NCBI GenBank assembly: GCA_023231475.1
Contig: JALJEE010000706.1
Location: forward strand, 1 to 52,366
Length of the DNA stretch: 52,366 bases
DNA from: Seison nebaliae
Taxonomy: Eukaryota > Rotifera > Pararotatoria > Seisonacea > Seisonidae
Direction of reading: 5' to 3'
The notes below the pieces were generated by a model. It ran no database searches, was not told where the DNA came from, and saw nothing but the letters and a program-made list of their open reading frames with translations. Each line of letters starts with the position of its first letter. Position 1 is the first letter of the stretch. Below are positions 33,158-44,136 of this stretch, one piece after another. The position numbers were made by a program, and so were the translations under genes.

Positions 33158-34426
33158 ATGTTGGCAGGAAAAACAGCATTTATTACCGGTGCAAGTCGAG
33201 GTATTGGTAAGGCGATAGCTATTCGAATTGCTCAAGAGAAGGGAAATGTGGCGATTGGTGCGAAAACGGCGAAAAGTACCGGAAAATTGGAGGGAACAAT
33301 TTATTCGGCTGCTGAAGAGATCGAAGCGGCCGGAGGGAAAGTATTACCGATAGTGATGGATGTTCGATTTGAGGATCAAGTGGAAGCGGCTGCGAAAAAA
33401 ACAGCAGAAGAATTTGGTGGAATCGATTTCTTAGTGAATAATGCCAGTGCCATCCACCTCACCAATACGTTACATACTCCGATGAAGAAATTTGATTTGA
33501 TGCATATGGTGAATGTTCGTGCGACGTATTTGTGTTCGAAAATTTTCCTTCCTTATATGATGAATCGAAATAATGATGATACATCTCACATTCTCAATAT
33601 TTCACCACCATTGAGTATGCATGATCATTGGTTTGCTGATCATGTGGCGTATACGATGTCAAAATATGGAATGTCGATGTGCACTTTAGGAATGTCATCG
33701 GAATTACGATCGAGTAATGTCGCCGTCAATTCGTTGTGGCCACGAACTGCTGTATATACGGCAGCGATGAAAATGTTGGCAGGAGAGAATGTCTCACATT
33801 ATTGTCGTCGTCCTGAGATTATGGCGGATGCAGCAGTCACAATTTTATCGAAAAGTGTTAAAGAAGCATCGGGTAATTTTTATGTAGATGAACATGTATT
33901 GAGAGATGAAGGTGTAGAAGACTTCACAAAATACGCATATGATCCTAAAGCGAAATTGTTACCAGATTTCTTTTTAGATGAATTCTCTGAAGAAGAATTA
34001 TCGGAGTTTAGAAAACAAATTTCAGGAACAATGCTCCAAATGGAAGCGGGAGGAACGAAAGCGAAAATTCCAGAAGATCGATTCGATGAATTATTGGGAA
34101 TCATGAGAGGATTATTGAGTAACGACATTGTCAAACAAGTAAAAGCGACATTTCTCATTCATTTGACTCGTGAAGATAAAAAAGAATTATATTTACTCGA
34201 TCTATTGAATAATGAAGGATCGATTGAACGTGTAAATGAACCATTCGAAGGGGAAGTAAATTCTCATATGTTTATGACACAAGATACATTCGAAAAAATC
34301 TTCGGCGGTCGTCTCAAACCGACGATGGCGTTCATGGCCGGCAAATTACGATTAGAAGGCGATATGTCAAAAGCGATGAAATTAGATTCATTACTCATGA
34401 AAATTCGAGAGAAGATGGAAGAATAA
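33158..34426 (+). CDS. HSDL2: Hydroxysteroid dehydrogenase-like protein 2 (SDR plus SCP2 domain)
   Basis: 422 residues in one exon, the length of animal HSDL2 (about 418). The N-terminal short-chain dehydrogenase has the NAD(P)-binding TGASRGIG at residues 10-17, VNNAS near 92, and the catalytic YTMSK (Tyr-x-x-x-Lys) near 170. From about residue 300 a sterol carrier protein 2 domain follows, with LYLLDLLNNEG, MTQDTFEKIFGG and LKPTMAFMAGKLRLEGDM typical of SCP2 lipid-binding folds. The family acts in fatty-acid or lipid handling in peroxisomes or mitochondria; the substrate is not established. The protein ends MKIREKMEE, which is not a C-terminal peroxisomal SKL-type signal, whereas the human protein ends ARL. 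Gly/Ala-rich, higher-GC coding sequence suggests strong expression. Confidence 0.95.
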   Translation: MLAGKTAFITGASRGIGKAIAIRIAQEKGNVAIGAKTAKSTGKLEGTIYSAAEEIEAAGGKVLPIVMDVRFEDQVEAAAKKTAEEFGGIDFLVNNASAIHLTNTLHTPMKKFDLMHMVNVRATYLCSKIFLPYMMNRNNDDTSHILNISPPLSMHDHWFADHVAYTMSKYGMSMCTLGMSSELRSSNVAVNSLWPRTAVYTAAMKMLAGENVSHYCRRPEIMADAAVTILSKSVKEASGNFYVDEHVLRDEGVEDFTKYAYDPKAKLLPDFFLDEFSEEELSEFRKQISGTMLQMEAGGTKAKIPEDRFDELLGIMRGLLSNDIVKQVKATFLIHLTREDKKELYLLDLLNNEGSIERVNEPFEGEVNSHMFMTQDTFEKIFGGRLKPTMAFMAGKLRLEGDMSKAMKLDSLLMKIREKMEE

Positions 34427-34634
34427 CTTTTTTTTTATCTTAAAAAAAAATGAGAATATTTAATTTAACTCTTCATTTGATTTTCTTTCGATAATTTTCT
34501 TTTTGAATAAAATGCGAAAGTAATTTTCAAATTTACACTTAATCTTATTGAAACGGATAAAATATTTATGAATGAGACAAACAGATAATAACATTGAAAA
34601 GAAATAAAAAAAAAATCTTTTTTTTTAAAGCATA

Positions 34635-35843
34635 TTAATCAAAAAGTATGGCGGTCTGTGAATGGATATCTGCCGATATATTGTGGAGAGGAGATTGTTC
34701 CGAATTAGAACGAAATGACGATTGATGTTGATCCTTCGAAAATTCATTAATCAACGTTTGTGTATCATTACTCAGTTGTTGTTGTTGTTTGGATTGTTGT
34801 GATATGACGTTAACGAGATTGGCATGAGCTGGAAAGACTTTGACATCTTCATTCGAAATAGTATTATAGAGTGGAGTATGAATTATTTCATCTAACATAT
34901 TCTGAGCGTAATTAGCAGTCATCAATTTGTTGTTATTGATCAATTGTTCGTTTTGATTACTATTCATATTCCTTATTCCACTGTGCATGGAATCACCTAT
35001 AATTCTCTGTGTTTCCTCATTGGAAACACCATCGACATGTTGAGTATAATAATTATTAGTATCAATATTCGAATTCAACGGAAGAGTTATCATATCCAAA
35101 TATTTCTGACAACAGTTGCCGGTGGAGAGCGTAGCATTCTGAGGATTGATCGGTCGATAACGTTGTATCGTATAATCATAAATTAATGGAGCGCTCGAAT
35201 CGATATATTCGTTAGAATTCATTTGAGTTTGATTGAAAGAGATAATCGATCGCGAATTATCTTGTTGTCCATATGAATTATTTAGTTGTTCTTGCTCTTG
35301 TTGTTGTTGTTGTTGTTGTTGTTGATTATTTCTTGAAGGTATATTCGGTACTAGAAAACTGGTAATACCTAAATTGTTGTTGTTGTTGTTGTTGTTGTTG
35401 TCAGTTTCAAGTAAATGTTCAACATTCTTCTTTTTAGGATTAATTCCAAATTCATTGTTTTCTTCATTATCATTTGTTTGATTGATAATCTCTTTCTCAT
35501 TGTTCTCTTTCGCTATTGGTGACGATGATGAATGATTACTACTACCCGATTTCTTATCACCGAATAATTGCTCTAACATCGCTTTCCTTCCATCAAATTC
35601 TTTTTTAGATAATTTGTCTGATGAATCACTCTTCTCTCCATCCATATTCGATGGATCACTTTTACTTTGGTTAGTGGCATTCGGTCGGTCATGTCTCCAT
35701 TTCCTTTCGGCAACTCCCGCTTCTTTTTTTGGTAATTCCGATCCGAAAGCACCGGCCGGATCGTATTGATTCCTCATATCTTGTTTCTTTCCCACTGATT
35801 GGTAAGCGGGATACAACAAATTAATTCCATTCCATGGTGACAT
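34635..35843 (-). CDS. Asn/Gln-rich low-complexity protein
   Basis: 402 residues from the ATG at 35843 (MSPWNGINLLYPAYQ); codons upstream are open but lack ATG. The first 40 residues and a block around GRKAMLEQLFGDKK look conserved and structured. The rest is dominated by Asn, Gln and Ser, with a run of nine Asn and a run of nine Gln encoded by perfect GTT/TTG microsatellites on the plus strand. Such composition is prion-like and typical of RNA-binding or transcription-related disordered proteins. No known domain is seen. It is convergent with HSDL2; the two stops are about 210 bp apart. Confidence 0.6.
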   Translation of the reverse strand: MSPWNGINLLYPAYQSVGKKQDMRNQYDPAGAFGSELPKKEAGVAERKWRHDRPNATNQSKSDPSNMDGEKSDSSDKLSKKEFDGRKAMLEQLFGDKKSGSSNHSSSSPIAKENNEKEIINQTNDNEENNEFGINPKKKNVEHLLETDNNNNNNNNNLGITSFLVPNIPSRNNQQQQQQQQQEQEQLNNSYGQQDNSRSIISFNQTQMNSNEYIDSSAPLIYDYTIQRYRPINPQNATLSTGNCCQKYLDMITLPLNSNIDTNNYYTQHVDGVSNEETQRIIGDSMHSGIRNMNSNQNEQLINNNKLMTANYAQNMLDEIIHTPLYNTISNEDVKVFPAHANLVNVISQQSKQQQQLSNDTQTLINEFSKDQHQSSFRSNSEQSPLHNISADIHSQTAILFD

Positions 35844-36526
35844 TGGTGAGATGAGATGAGATGATGACAAGTACGACGAAGTTTATGTCAAACGATTGAT
35901 ATGAAAATGTAAAAGGAGAAAGTGTCTCCAAACACAATCTATCAACAATTAATAATTACAAGGATAAATATGTTTGAGGGGGGTAAATCTAGACAAAAAT
36001 GAAACCTAAAATTAATAGGAGATCGAGTACGAAGAAATGAAGTCGTGAAATAATCTTCGAAGTTTTCAAAATTTACTCTTTAAACCTTTTCATTATTTAT
36101 TCATTGAGAACAACATCTCCATCATTTTCAGTCATTCATTTCTGGCTCATCTATCTCTCACACTACATCTATTCTATTTTACTTCTTCATTCTTATCTCT
36201 TCCTTCATAATCACAAAAAGGTTTCCCTTCTAATCCTCTTTTTGTATCTTCTTCTTCTTCTTCTTCTTACTCAATTCATTTCGTTAAATTTATCTCGTTT
36301 CATAAAAATAAATCAAATACGATCATAATTCATTTTATCGATATTATGACGTCATCTAACTAATTACCAATTCATCATCAAATGAATAAGAATAACATCT
36401 CATGGCCAACGGACAGAAATACACTCTCATGGAAAATTCAATTAGATTATACTCGTAGATAAATCTCCATCATCATCTTTCAATTCAAATCGATTGAGAT
36501 ATTTATGCGAATATATTTTATTTCAA

Positions 36527-38961
36527 TTAAACTTTACATACACTCATCAGATCGGCGATACCGACGGTTTTATTCATTTCTAAGACTAAAATTTGACCAC
36601 TTATATTCACCACACCGCCATGTCGACTTAATGGAATTGCCGACGGCTCTTTCTCCATCAGAAACTTTTCACTTTTCGGAGTTGGTGGTGCTGATTGCGG
36701 ATAATTGAATTGATGTTGAAAATCGACACGATGTCTCGAACTTTCGAAAATGTGGCGAAGATTCACATTGAATTCCGTTATCACTTTCCCCATACGAGGA
36801 ATGTCTTCCTTCGTTTGTAACGTTCGCGTTTCATCATATAACTGAAACGAATGAATGAAATGAAAGATGAATGAAGAAATAACATGTTTGATTTTGAATT
36901 TGAGATTTCCTTTCAAAAAGTGAACCATTCGTCTCAGATTTGTTCTCTTAATAATGAAAAGACCATCACTTCGATTATCGAATTCGATAGCCTGTTTCGT
37001 CGGTTTCTCTTTAATTCGAAGTTCTTGTTTCTCTTCTATGCCTTTATCGAAGTAACTTTTCATCATCAAATTCTTTAGCGGTGTGGAATTTTGAAAATTT
37101 CTTTGATATTGTTGCTTGGCAGATATTGTACTCTTCTTCGCTTGAATCTCTTTATCTTGTCGATTCATTATCGCTTGATAGATTGTTTCCTGATCGTTTG
37201 TTGCGCGCAGATTACATATCTGATTCTTCAACGCATAATTTATTCGTTGTTGAGGTAATGTTAATGTGAGAATATGTGTCTCCATTTTCCCATTCATATT
37301 CATGTCGCCTAAATAGAAATTGAGGAATTATTTCTGTTAGAAATTAATCTAGAACTTTCTCCTCTTGGCACATCAATTTCAATAGCATAATGTAAATCCG
37401 CTGCATTCTCCTTCGAAAAAACAATTAAATTAATTTATTATTTCAAATTAACTCCTGGTCTCATCATTCCCAAATTCTCAATACTCTTTATCCAAACGGC
37501 AAAAATACATAACTCCAAATCTTTCTTCGACTCTTCTGTAAGAAAAAGGAAAGTTTATCATCAACGAAAAGTTTGGAGATGTTACCTAATTTGCCTCTTG
37601 TACCGTTCGCATTAACTCTTCCATCCACATAAATATTATCACCATCCAATACGGCCAATGTTGTTATTGAATCAATTATATAAATCTTATACCAGGGAAG
37701 CAACTAAAAAATGAGAATGAGAAAAAAAATGAGACGAATGTGAGAAAACGGATATTGGATTTCCCATCAGATACAAAACGGTCAATTCGGGAATTAGTGA
37801 TAAATTTTTTACAGTTCGTTCAATATCTGATAAATCATTAAATGATAAATCGATTGCTTGTAAATTACGTCTAAAATTTCCATGAAAATCAAAAATATTT
37901 TCAATTCAAATAATTATTTAAATAAAATTCTCCTAACAAAACTGTTATAGTTTCAATGGATGGAATAAGATTATGGGCCACTCCCAAGTATTTCATCGAT
38001 GGCGGCAAGGAATGTACATCTCTCAAAGATGAAATTGAATTGCCCAACAGCTCGAGAAACTGATGAAATGGAGAAGAAATTTCTTTTGAAACGAGTTTAA
38101 CAATTTTTAACTTCTAAATTTCCCGGTAGATTATTTCCATTAACTTTCCTTATCGAATTCACACTTAAAACTAGTTTCCTTAAATTGATTAGATTTTTAC
38201 AGTAGGGATCGATTACACCAATCTGTTTAACAACATTCATCAATTTGGCAACAATTCAAATAATAAACATTTGACTCTCGCAAATAGATTGTGCGAAATT
38301 CGAGAAGAAATTTTTTGAAAATTTTCATTATCGATAAATCATCATACATCGAAGTATCACTCTTATAGATATGGGATAATTGACTTTGCGTTGGCATCAG
38401 AACTGTCTTCGTTTCCAGAATTTTTGCTAAACTTTTCACTTCGGGAGACCATGAATAATCTTTAGCCCAAGGTGATAATGGATCGTTGGCGAAGTCGTGT
38501 AACTCCTCTACACTGAATTTGTTGGGATTATCTAGAGTATTAGTCGAAGATTTAGAAGAGGTGTGAAATGATTGTCAATAATAAAACCATTTACATCATC
38601 ATCTAAATATCGTGCTTGAAATCTTTCTTCGACAGTTCCTATTAATTTCTCATTTCGCTTTATGAAATTTCCATTGAAAAAATAGTGGAAAAATTTGAAA
38701 GAATTCTCTAAATACGAAAGGAAAAGAAACCCAAGGTCCATTGCCTGTCGGGAAACTGGAGATGTTGAGCGCGAAGATCTTTTTAAAGAATGCTTTCTTA
38801 AACGTCATTGAATTGCCTTCGGGTATCTCATTCTGTATGGAGGATGGTTCATCTTCTAATTCACATTCATAATCGTCATCATCGTCGTCGTCGTCATCCA
38901 AACAGTCCCTATCTAATGTATCACTGTATATTTCGGTAGATTCATTCTCTTCTTTCGACAT
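36527..38961 (-). CDS. LRRC43: Leucine-rich repeat protein, LRRC43-like, eleven exons
   Basis: Exons 38731-38961, 38588-38657, 38269-38531, 38112-38222, 37938-38059, 37750-37870, 37586-37703, 37453-37535, 37356-37410, 36884-37308 and 36527-36841 join without frame breaks to 637 residues; human LRRC43 has 656. After an Asp-run N-terminus, DPLSPWAK resembles the LRRC43 SPYSPW block. The repeats follow: LRKLVLSVNSIRKV, FLELLGNSISSL, MKYLGVAHNLIPSI, LQAIDLSFNDLSD and LTVLYLMGNPIS. The LRR cap YIIDSITTLAVLDG comes next, then a conserved C-terminal half. LRRC43 is a cilium-associated protein expressed in cells with motile cilia or flagella. Ten introns are mostly about 45-80 bp (one 42 bp); nine donors are GTT. 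The start is the first ATG; a TTG lies upstream. Confidence 0.82.
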
Positions 38962-39673
38962 TTGTTTAGTTTGCAAGAAAACAGATAATTAACAGAAGAC
39001 GAGAAATGAAGTAAAATGAAAAAAGAAATTGACGAAAAAAAATTGAAAAGTTTATTTGGTTCATCTCTCATCGTTCACATGACAACGGGAAATAATGAAA
39101 AATTTTTTCGGAAAAAAAAAATTGGAAAAAATTCAATGGGAAAATTGGAGGCGCTCAATTGAATCGTTCGCTCACGATTAGAAAAAAATTTGTCATAAAT
39201 AAACATTTGTTTGGGAATGAGAAAGGTTAATAAGCGAATAGGAGTTAATGAATAGGAATGACAAAGAAAATTTTAGTAGAATAAAAGAATTTTCATTTTG
39301 TTTGATCATTAAAAAGAACGAGTTGTCTGTGAGAGAGACGGAATGGGAAGTGTAGGAATATTAACATTTCTATGATGAGTGCCAATTTAGAATTGGAATG
39401 TCAATGTTATTCTCTTTCTCTCTTTTCCCTTATTCATTCAATAAAACCAAATGGTCGAAAACATTCTCAGTAATTTCTCAGAAATCTCATATTTTTTCAT
39501 CATTTTTCTTTAATTTTAATTATTGAGAATTTCTTCATTTTTTATATCTGAAATTTTTCTTCATTTTAAATTTCTCAAATTTTTCTTCATTTCTAATTTG
39601 TGAAACATATTTCTCAAATTATTACTAATAATTTATTAGAGATTTTCAATCAGATACTTTATTCTGAGAAAAT
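38962..39673. other. Bidirectional intergenic promoter region
   Basis: About 710 bp between the divergently transcribed LRRC43-like gene (minus) and the actin-related gene (plus). Strongly AT-rich with homopolymer T and A runs. A thrice-repeated local pattern (aattttt cttcattt) occurs at about 39,500-39,600. No ORF or RNA gene is visible. It must hold both promoters. Confidence 0.55.
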
Positions 39674-41644
39674 ATGAATGATGATGAAAAATTGTCAAAT
39701 AATGAGAAAGAGGAGGAAGTGGAGGAAGAGGAAGTGCAAGAGCGTTTTAATATAAATAATTGGGATGCAATGCCGATGTTGGAGGAGATATATTCGGTGA
39801 AGGATGAGACGATAAATTATGTGAAAAATCTCCCGACAAATTCCAATTTTAACGAGATAGTCATTTGTATGAATGTGTTACGATTGAAAGATGGAGGTAA
39901 TAATTCGAAATTTGAAACTGTTTCCACATCGGATAAAGATCGATTATTGAATACGTGGCAGAATGTGGAGTTGATTGTTCGACGTTCGACTACCGTCACC
40001 GTTCAATGGTCGTCAGAGAAGGAATGTTATGACGTGATGAATGGTCAAGTGGAAATAGTGGAGAGGGCGAATTGTCAAATGTTAATTGTGACTGACGGAA
40101 AAGGTCATCGGATAATTGTTCGAATGGATTGTTCCGACGGAAACAATTCGACAAGTTTAGAAGAACTTTGTGAATTGTTGAAGAAAGAAGTTGATCCCAA
40201 TAACTTTTATTATCGTCTCGCCAATACCATCAATCAATCAACATCCATCGAGAAACCAGTTAAATTTATTTTTATTTTTATAATTTAATTTTAATATTAT
40301 CAATTTCTCTTTCTCTCTCTCTCTCTCTCTGATCATTTCAGTGTGTCCTCATCGAATTGGGAAGTAGTAATATTCGAGCAGGTTTAATCGAGAAAAAGAA
40401 CGACGAAAGAATCATTCTTCCACAATTCTTCCAACCAGCTCTCATCGGAATTGACAAGTTGACTAATTTTGTCTCACTCTCATTTTATGTCTCGCTCATA
40501 AAGTGATCAACAAATGAAGTTCGGTAAAGATGTTCTCGACAGAGAATTTCGACAAAAAATGAAACGATCTTTCTCACCATTCCAATCGTCACCATTATGT
40601 AATTTAGTTAGTCAATTAGGATTTGGTAGTTTTTTGAAATATTTTTTTTAGCAATCTAATGTTTGGTCGTATGTGGGAGAGATGATCTCGTTCATTGTCG
40701 ATGAATTAATGGGAAAAAAATGTTTTGATGAATTTGACGTTAAATTTTTTTTGATAGAAAATTTAAAAAATTTTTCTTGATTCTCTTTTTAGATTTGTGT
40801 TGGAGTTTCGATTCGTTATAACGACGAATGGATGACGAAATTGGCAACTACGATTTTCGAGTATACGAAATGTGATTCACTTTCTCTCCTCCTCTCCACC
40901 AGATATCTGTTGCACGATTACAAATGTAATTCATCGGGTGTCACTGTTCATTTGGGTGATCAGTTAATAATCGAACCGACGGTGAATGGATTGCTACTCC
41001 AACATGGAATTACGTCGATGAAATTTGGTGGTGAACAATTGTTGATGGATTTCTTTTATCGGACTAATCCGATGAACACGACGGATATGACAATTTTGAC
41101 GAGATTTATTCTCAAATATTTCATAGAGAATTTATGTTCATTCAATTCGAAGAAAGAAGAAGAGAATGTGATAGTGAAAGAATTATTAGAGAAATTGAAA
41201 TTGACTGAATCGAAATGGAATAGATTAAAAACGAATAATTGTGAGAATGAATGTGTAGAAGGTTTATTCGAACCGGAATTATGGAATTGTGATATCATCA
41301 ATTTACCAAAATTAATAAAGAGAGCTCTGATGGCGACAAGTATTGACGATCGACCAATTCTCTCTAATAATATTTATCTTTCTGGAGGATTGTCATTAAT
41401 ACCAGGATTAATTGATCGTTTGGAAATGGAATTAGATAAATTATTTAATTCAACATTAACCATCAAAATCTTCCGATCACCAAATAGTTATCATTCGTCA
41501 TTCATCTCTATCGCCAATCGATTGAGATTGAATAATGGTCAAATAAAATTTATGAGAAGGAAATCATTCAACGACTCATTGAAATGTATCGATAGTGTAA
41601 AGAAGCGTTATCTATCATCCATCATACAAGAATGCTTCCATTGA
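39674..41644 (+). CDS. Divergent actin-related protein with about 195-residue N-terminal extension, five exons
   Basis: Exons 39674-40258, 40342-40457, 40504-40606, 40652-40738 and 40793-41644 join to 580 residues. The actin fold begins at exon 2: VLIELGSSNIRAGLIE replaces the first phosphate loop (DNGSGMCKAGF in actin). GVTVHLGDQLIIEPTVNGLL replaces the second loop (DSGDGVTHTVPIYEG). YLSGGLSLIPGLIDRL is the adenosine motif (GGTTMYPGIADR). The acidic N-terminal extension (residues 1-195) has no recognised domain. Known roles of ARPs include chromatin remodelling and dynactin; I could not assign a subfamily. ARP8, ARP5 and ARP10 were considered. Loss of the Asp in loop 1 suggests ATP binding or hydrolysis is altered. 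The donor of intron 3 is the only phase-compatible GT I found and deserves a transcript check. Confidence 0.72.
40305..40330. repeat. CT dinucleotide run in intron 1 of the actin-related gene
   Basis: A polypyrimidine (CT)n stretch immediately upstream of the exon 2 acceptor (atttcag). It serves as the polypyrimidine tract and is likely length-variable. Confidence 0.85.
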
Positions 41645-41890
41645 GAATGAAGAACAGTATTCCATTCTATACGGCCAACAATGTGAAACGAGAATTTTTT
41701 TTATAATTTTTTTTTTCAATTTCTATTCTTCAAATAAATTCATCAATTCATCTTCCTCATTCCTACGTTCATTAATGTTGGTTAGGGAAAGATGATTGAG
41801 TGAAAGATGTTTAGAAAAGATGAATTAATTTGATTGAAGAAAAAAAAAGAAGAATCATTCAATTTTAACTTATTTAGTTGAAGTGTGGTG

Positions 41891-43998
41891 ATGAGTAATC
41901 AAATACGAAAAGAATTAGATGATGGAGGAGAAGACATTTCGGAAAAAACTAAATATTCCAATCAATTCGGTAAACGAGAGAAATTGCTACTACTCCTCTT
42001 CGCTTATGCAGCACAGGTATGCGACGAATATTATTAAATAAATTTCTTTTTTTTCTAGTTCCATTTCTTCTTCTTCTTCTTCTTCCTCCTCCGCTTCATC
42101 TCACCTCTCTATCTATATATATATATATATATCTCTCTCTCTCTCTCTTCACTCAAATCAACACAAATTATTCTTCTTAAATCATTTACTTCATTGGAAA
42201 CTGATATACGTTCAAATAAAAATTTCAAATCTCAATCTCTATCTACTACTCGATAATTCGTTCTTATTCGTCACAATTATTACTAATTGGAATTTGTAAT
42301 GGAAATTATTCGTCATCATTCCCTTCCCAGACTAGTAATGCATTGGCCATCAATTGTCTAGCGCCATGTTCACCTGAAATGATAAAAGTTTTTCATTTAA
42401 AATTTGAATAGTTTTCGAAGATTGACTGAATAAATGAATAGTATTTCGGTTATTCAGAAATCGAGAAAGGATTCTATATCGGTATGTTGGATGGATCGTT
42501 CCATTTCGGGAGGATATTTGGAGGTTTCATGTGGGGATGGGCTTGCGATAAATTGGGTTGTAGGAAATCGATGTTGATGTCACTTTTCTGCATATTCCTC
42601 TCACTACTAGTAACTTCATTTTCGAGGACGTTCTTTTTCGCCTTTCTCGTTCGCATATTTTCCGGTTTCTCTAACGGCGTTCTAGTTATGACGAAAGTTC
42701 TCGTAAAGAAAGTGTCGACGAATAAAACTCATTCTCGCAACATGGCATGGCAATCATTAGTATGGGCAGTATCGATGTTGTTTGTTGGTATAATTGGTGG
42801 TTATTTGTCAATGCCTGGATACAAATATCCCAAATATTTCAATACTGAAGAGGAATTGGATAGAATAAATTTTACAGATATCTTCCATCACGATTGGAAG
42901 AAAGTGAGAGAGGAGAAAAGTCCAGATAATTTCTTCTTAAAATATCCATTCTTCTTCGTCACTTTCATACCATCCTTCTTCGTCCTCGTCGTATTTATCG
43001 GTACTTACTTCTTCTTACCATCCAGTTGTTACAAAGACGACACACCACTCCTTCAATTACTTCGACGAGAAACGATTTCTACTGTTCACTCATCTCATCA
43101 ATTCCAACATTCCGACGATCGAAAAGTGAAGGAGGAAGAAGAATTGGTGAAATTAGAGACAAAAGAAAAAGGAATGACAGAAACGAAAGTGAAGAAAGGT
43201 CGAAGACCATTCAAGAATGTAATGAAAGCATTGAAATTATATCCGGTGAGATATGTTTTAGTTCTCTGTGTCATGTTCGTCATGTCATCTAAATCTTATC
43301 AACTCGTTTTCTCCAGTTGGTCATCAGCTGAAATATCTAAAGGTTTTTTTTTCTTCTTTTCTCATTTAAATTTTCATATTATAATATATCTAATAAAGAT
43401 GGATTACAATTGTCTTCTCAAGGGATTGGAATGGCCCAAATGATAATTATAGCGATACCGGTCGCATTAATCGTCGTGGCATTCTATCATCGCATCGAAT
43501 TGAAATTAGGTGTGAGAAATACATTATTAATTTGTGGAATGTGTCAAATGGTATTCGTTGGAACGACCGCATTAACAACCATCATCTTTTGGAAAGAGTT
43601 TCTTCTTTTAAATTCAAATACTTTTTTTAATCACTAAATGCTTTTTAAGAGGTTGTCGTATGACGATGAAAGTATGGACATTCCTCATTTTAATGACATT
43701 CTTAGAACGGATATCTCGTGATCCTATTTGGTTATCCGTCGGTATTATGGTGAACAATTCGACGACGAATAAGAATTTGATAGGAACAGTCAATGGACTA
43801 CAAGTGAGTTTGTTGTCTTTATTTCGGATTATCGGTCAAATTCCGATGGGACTCCTATATGGATGGGTAGTGAGGAACATCGACGTTTATGGAGTACCGA
43901 TTGATCAATCATTTTGTTTCTTTATTGTTACCATCATCAGTTTCTTCGCATGTTTGTTAACTATCTTCTCACCGAAAGCTTTATTGAAAATTCATTAA
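41891..43998 (+). CDS. Major facilitator superfamily transporter, ZIFL1-like, five exons
   Basis: Exons 41891-42016, 42331-42387, 42442-43342, 43399-43597 and 43650-43998 join to 543 residues. About twelve hydrophobic segments are visible. The loop 2-3 MFS signature is ACDKLGCRKS. A block after TM4-5, IIGGYLSMPGYKYPKYF, matches the GGxLAQPxxxYP motif typical of ZIFL1-like (zinc-induced facilitator-like, plant and fungal) transporters and related animal proteins. GTVNGLQVSLLSLFR near TM10 matches the family's ANG...S.FK segment. A long charged central loop (residues about 245-300, rich in Lys/Glu) separates the halves. Substrate unknown; relatives move metal-chelates, ions or drugs by proton coupling. 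Intron 1 is unusually long here (314 bp) and carries TA and CT runs at about 42,113-42,150. Confidence 0.85.
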
Positions 43999-44136
43999 AA
44001 ATTTCCTTATAATTCTCTCACTTACAATTTTACACAAAACATTTGATGTATATCAATTTTTTTAATAACGAATATTTGATTCTCCTCCTATTTTTCACAA
44101 TACATCCAAAATAATTTAATTTACACAAATTTTTTT

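Noticed and set aside
39674-41644. Naming the actin-related gene ACTR8, ACTR5 or ACTR10
   Set aside because: Insertions and loop residues do not clearly match any of these; subfamily left open.
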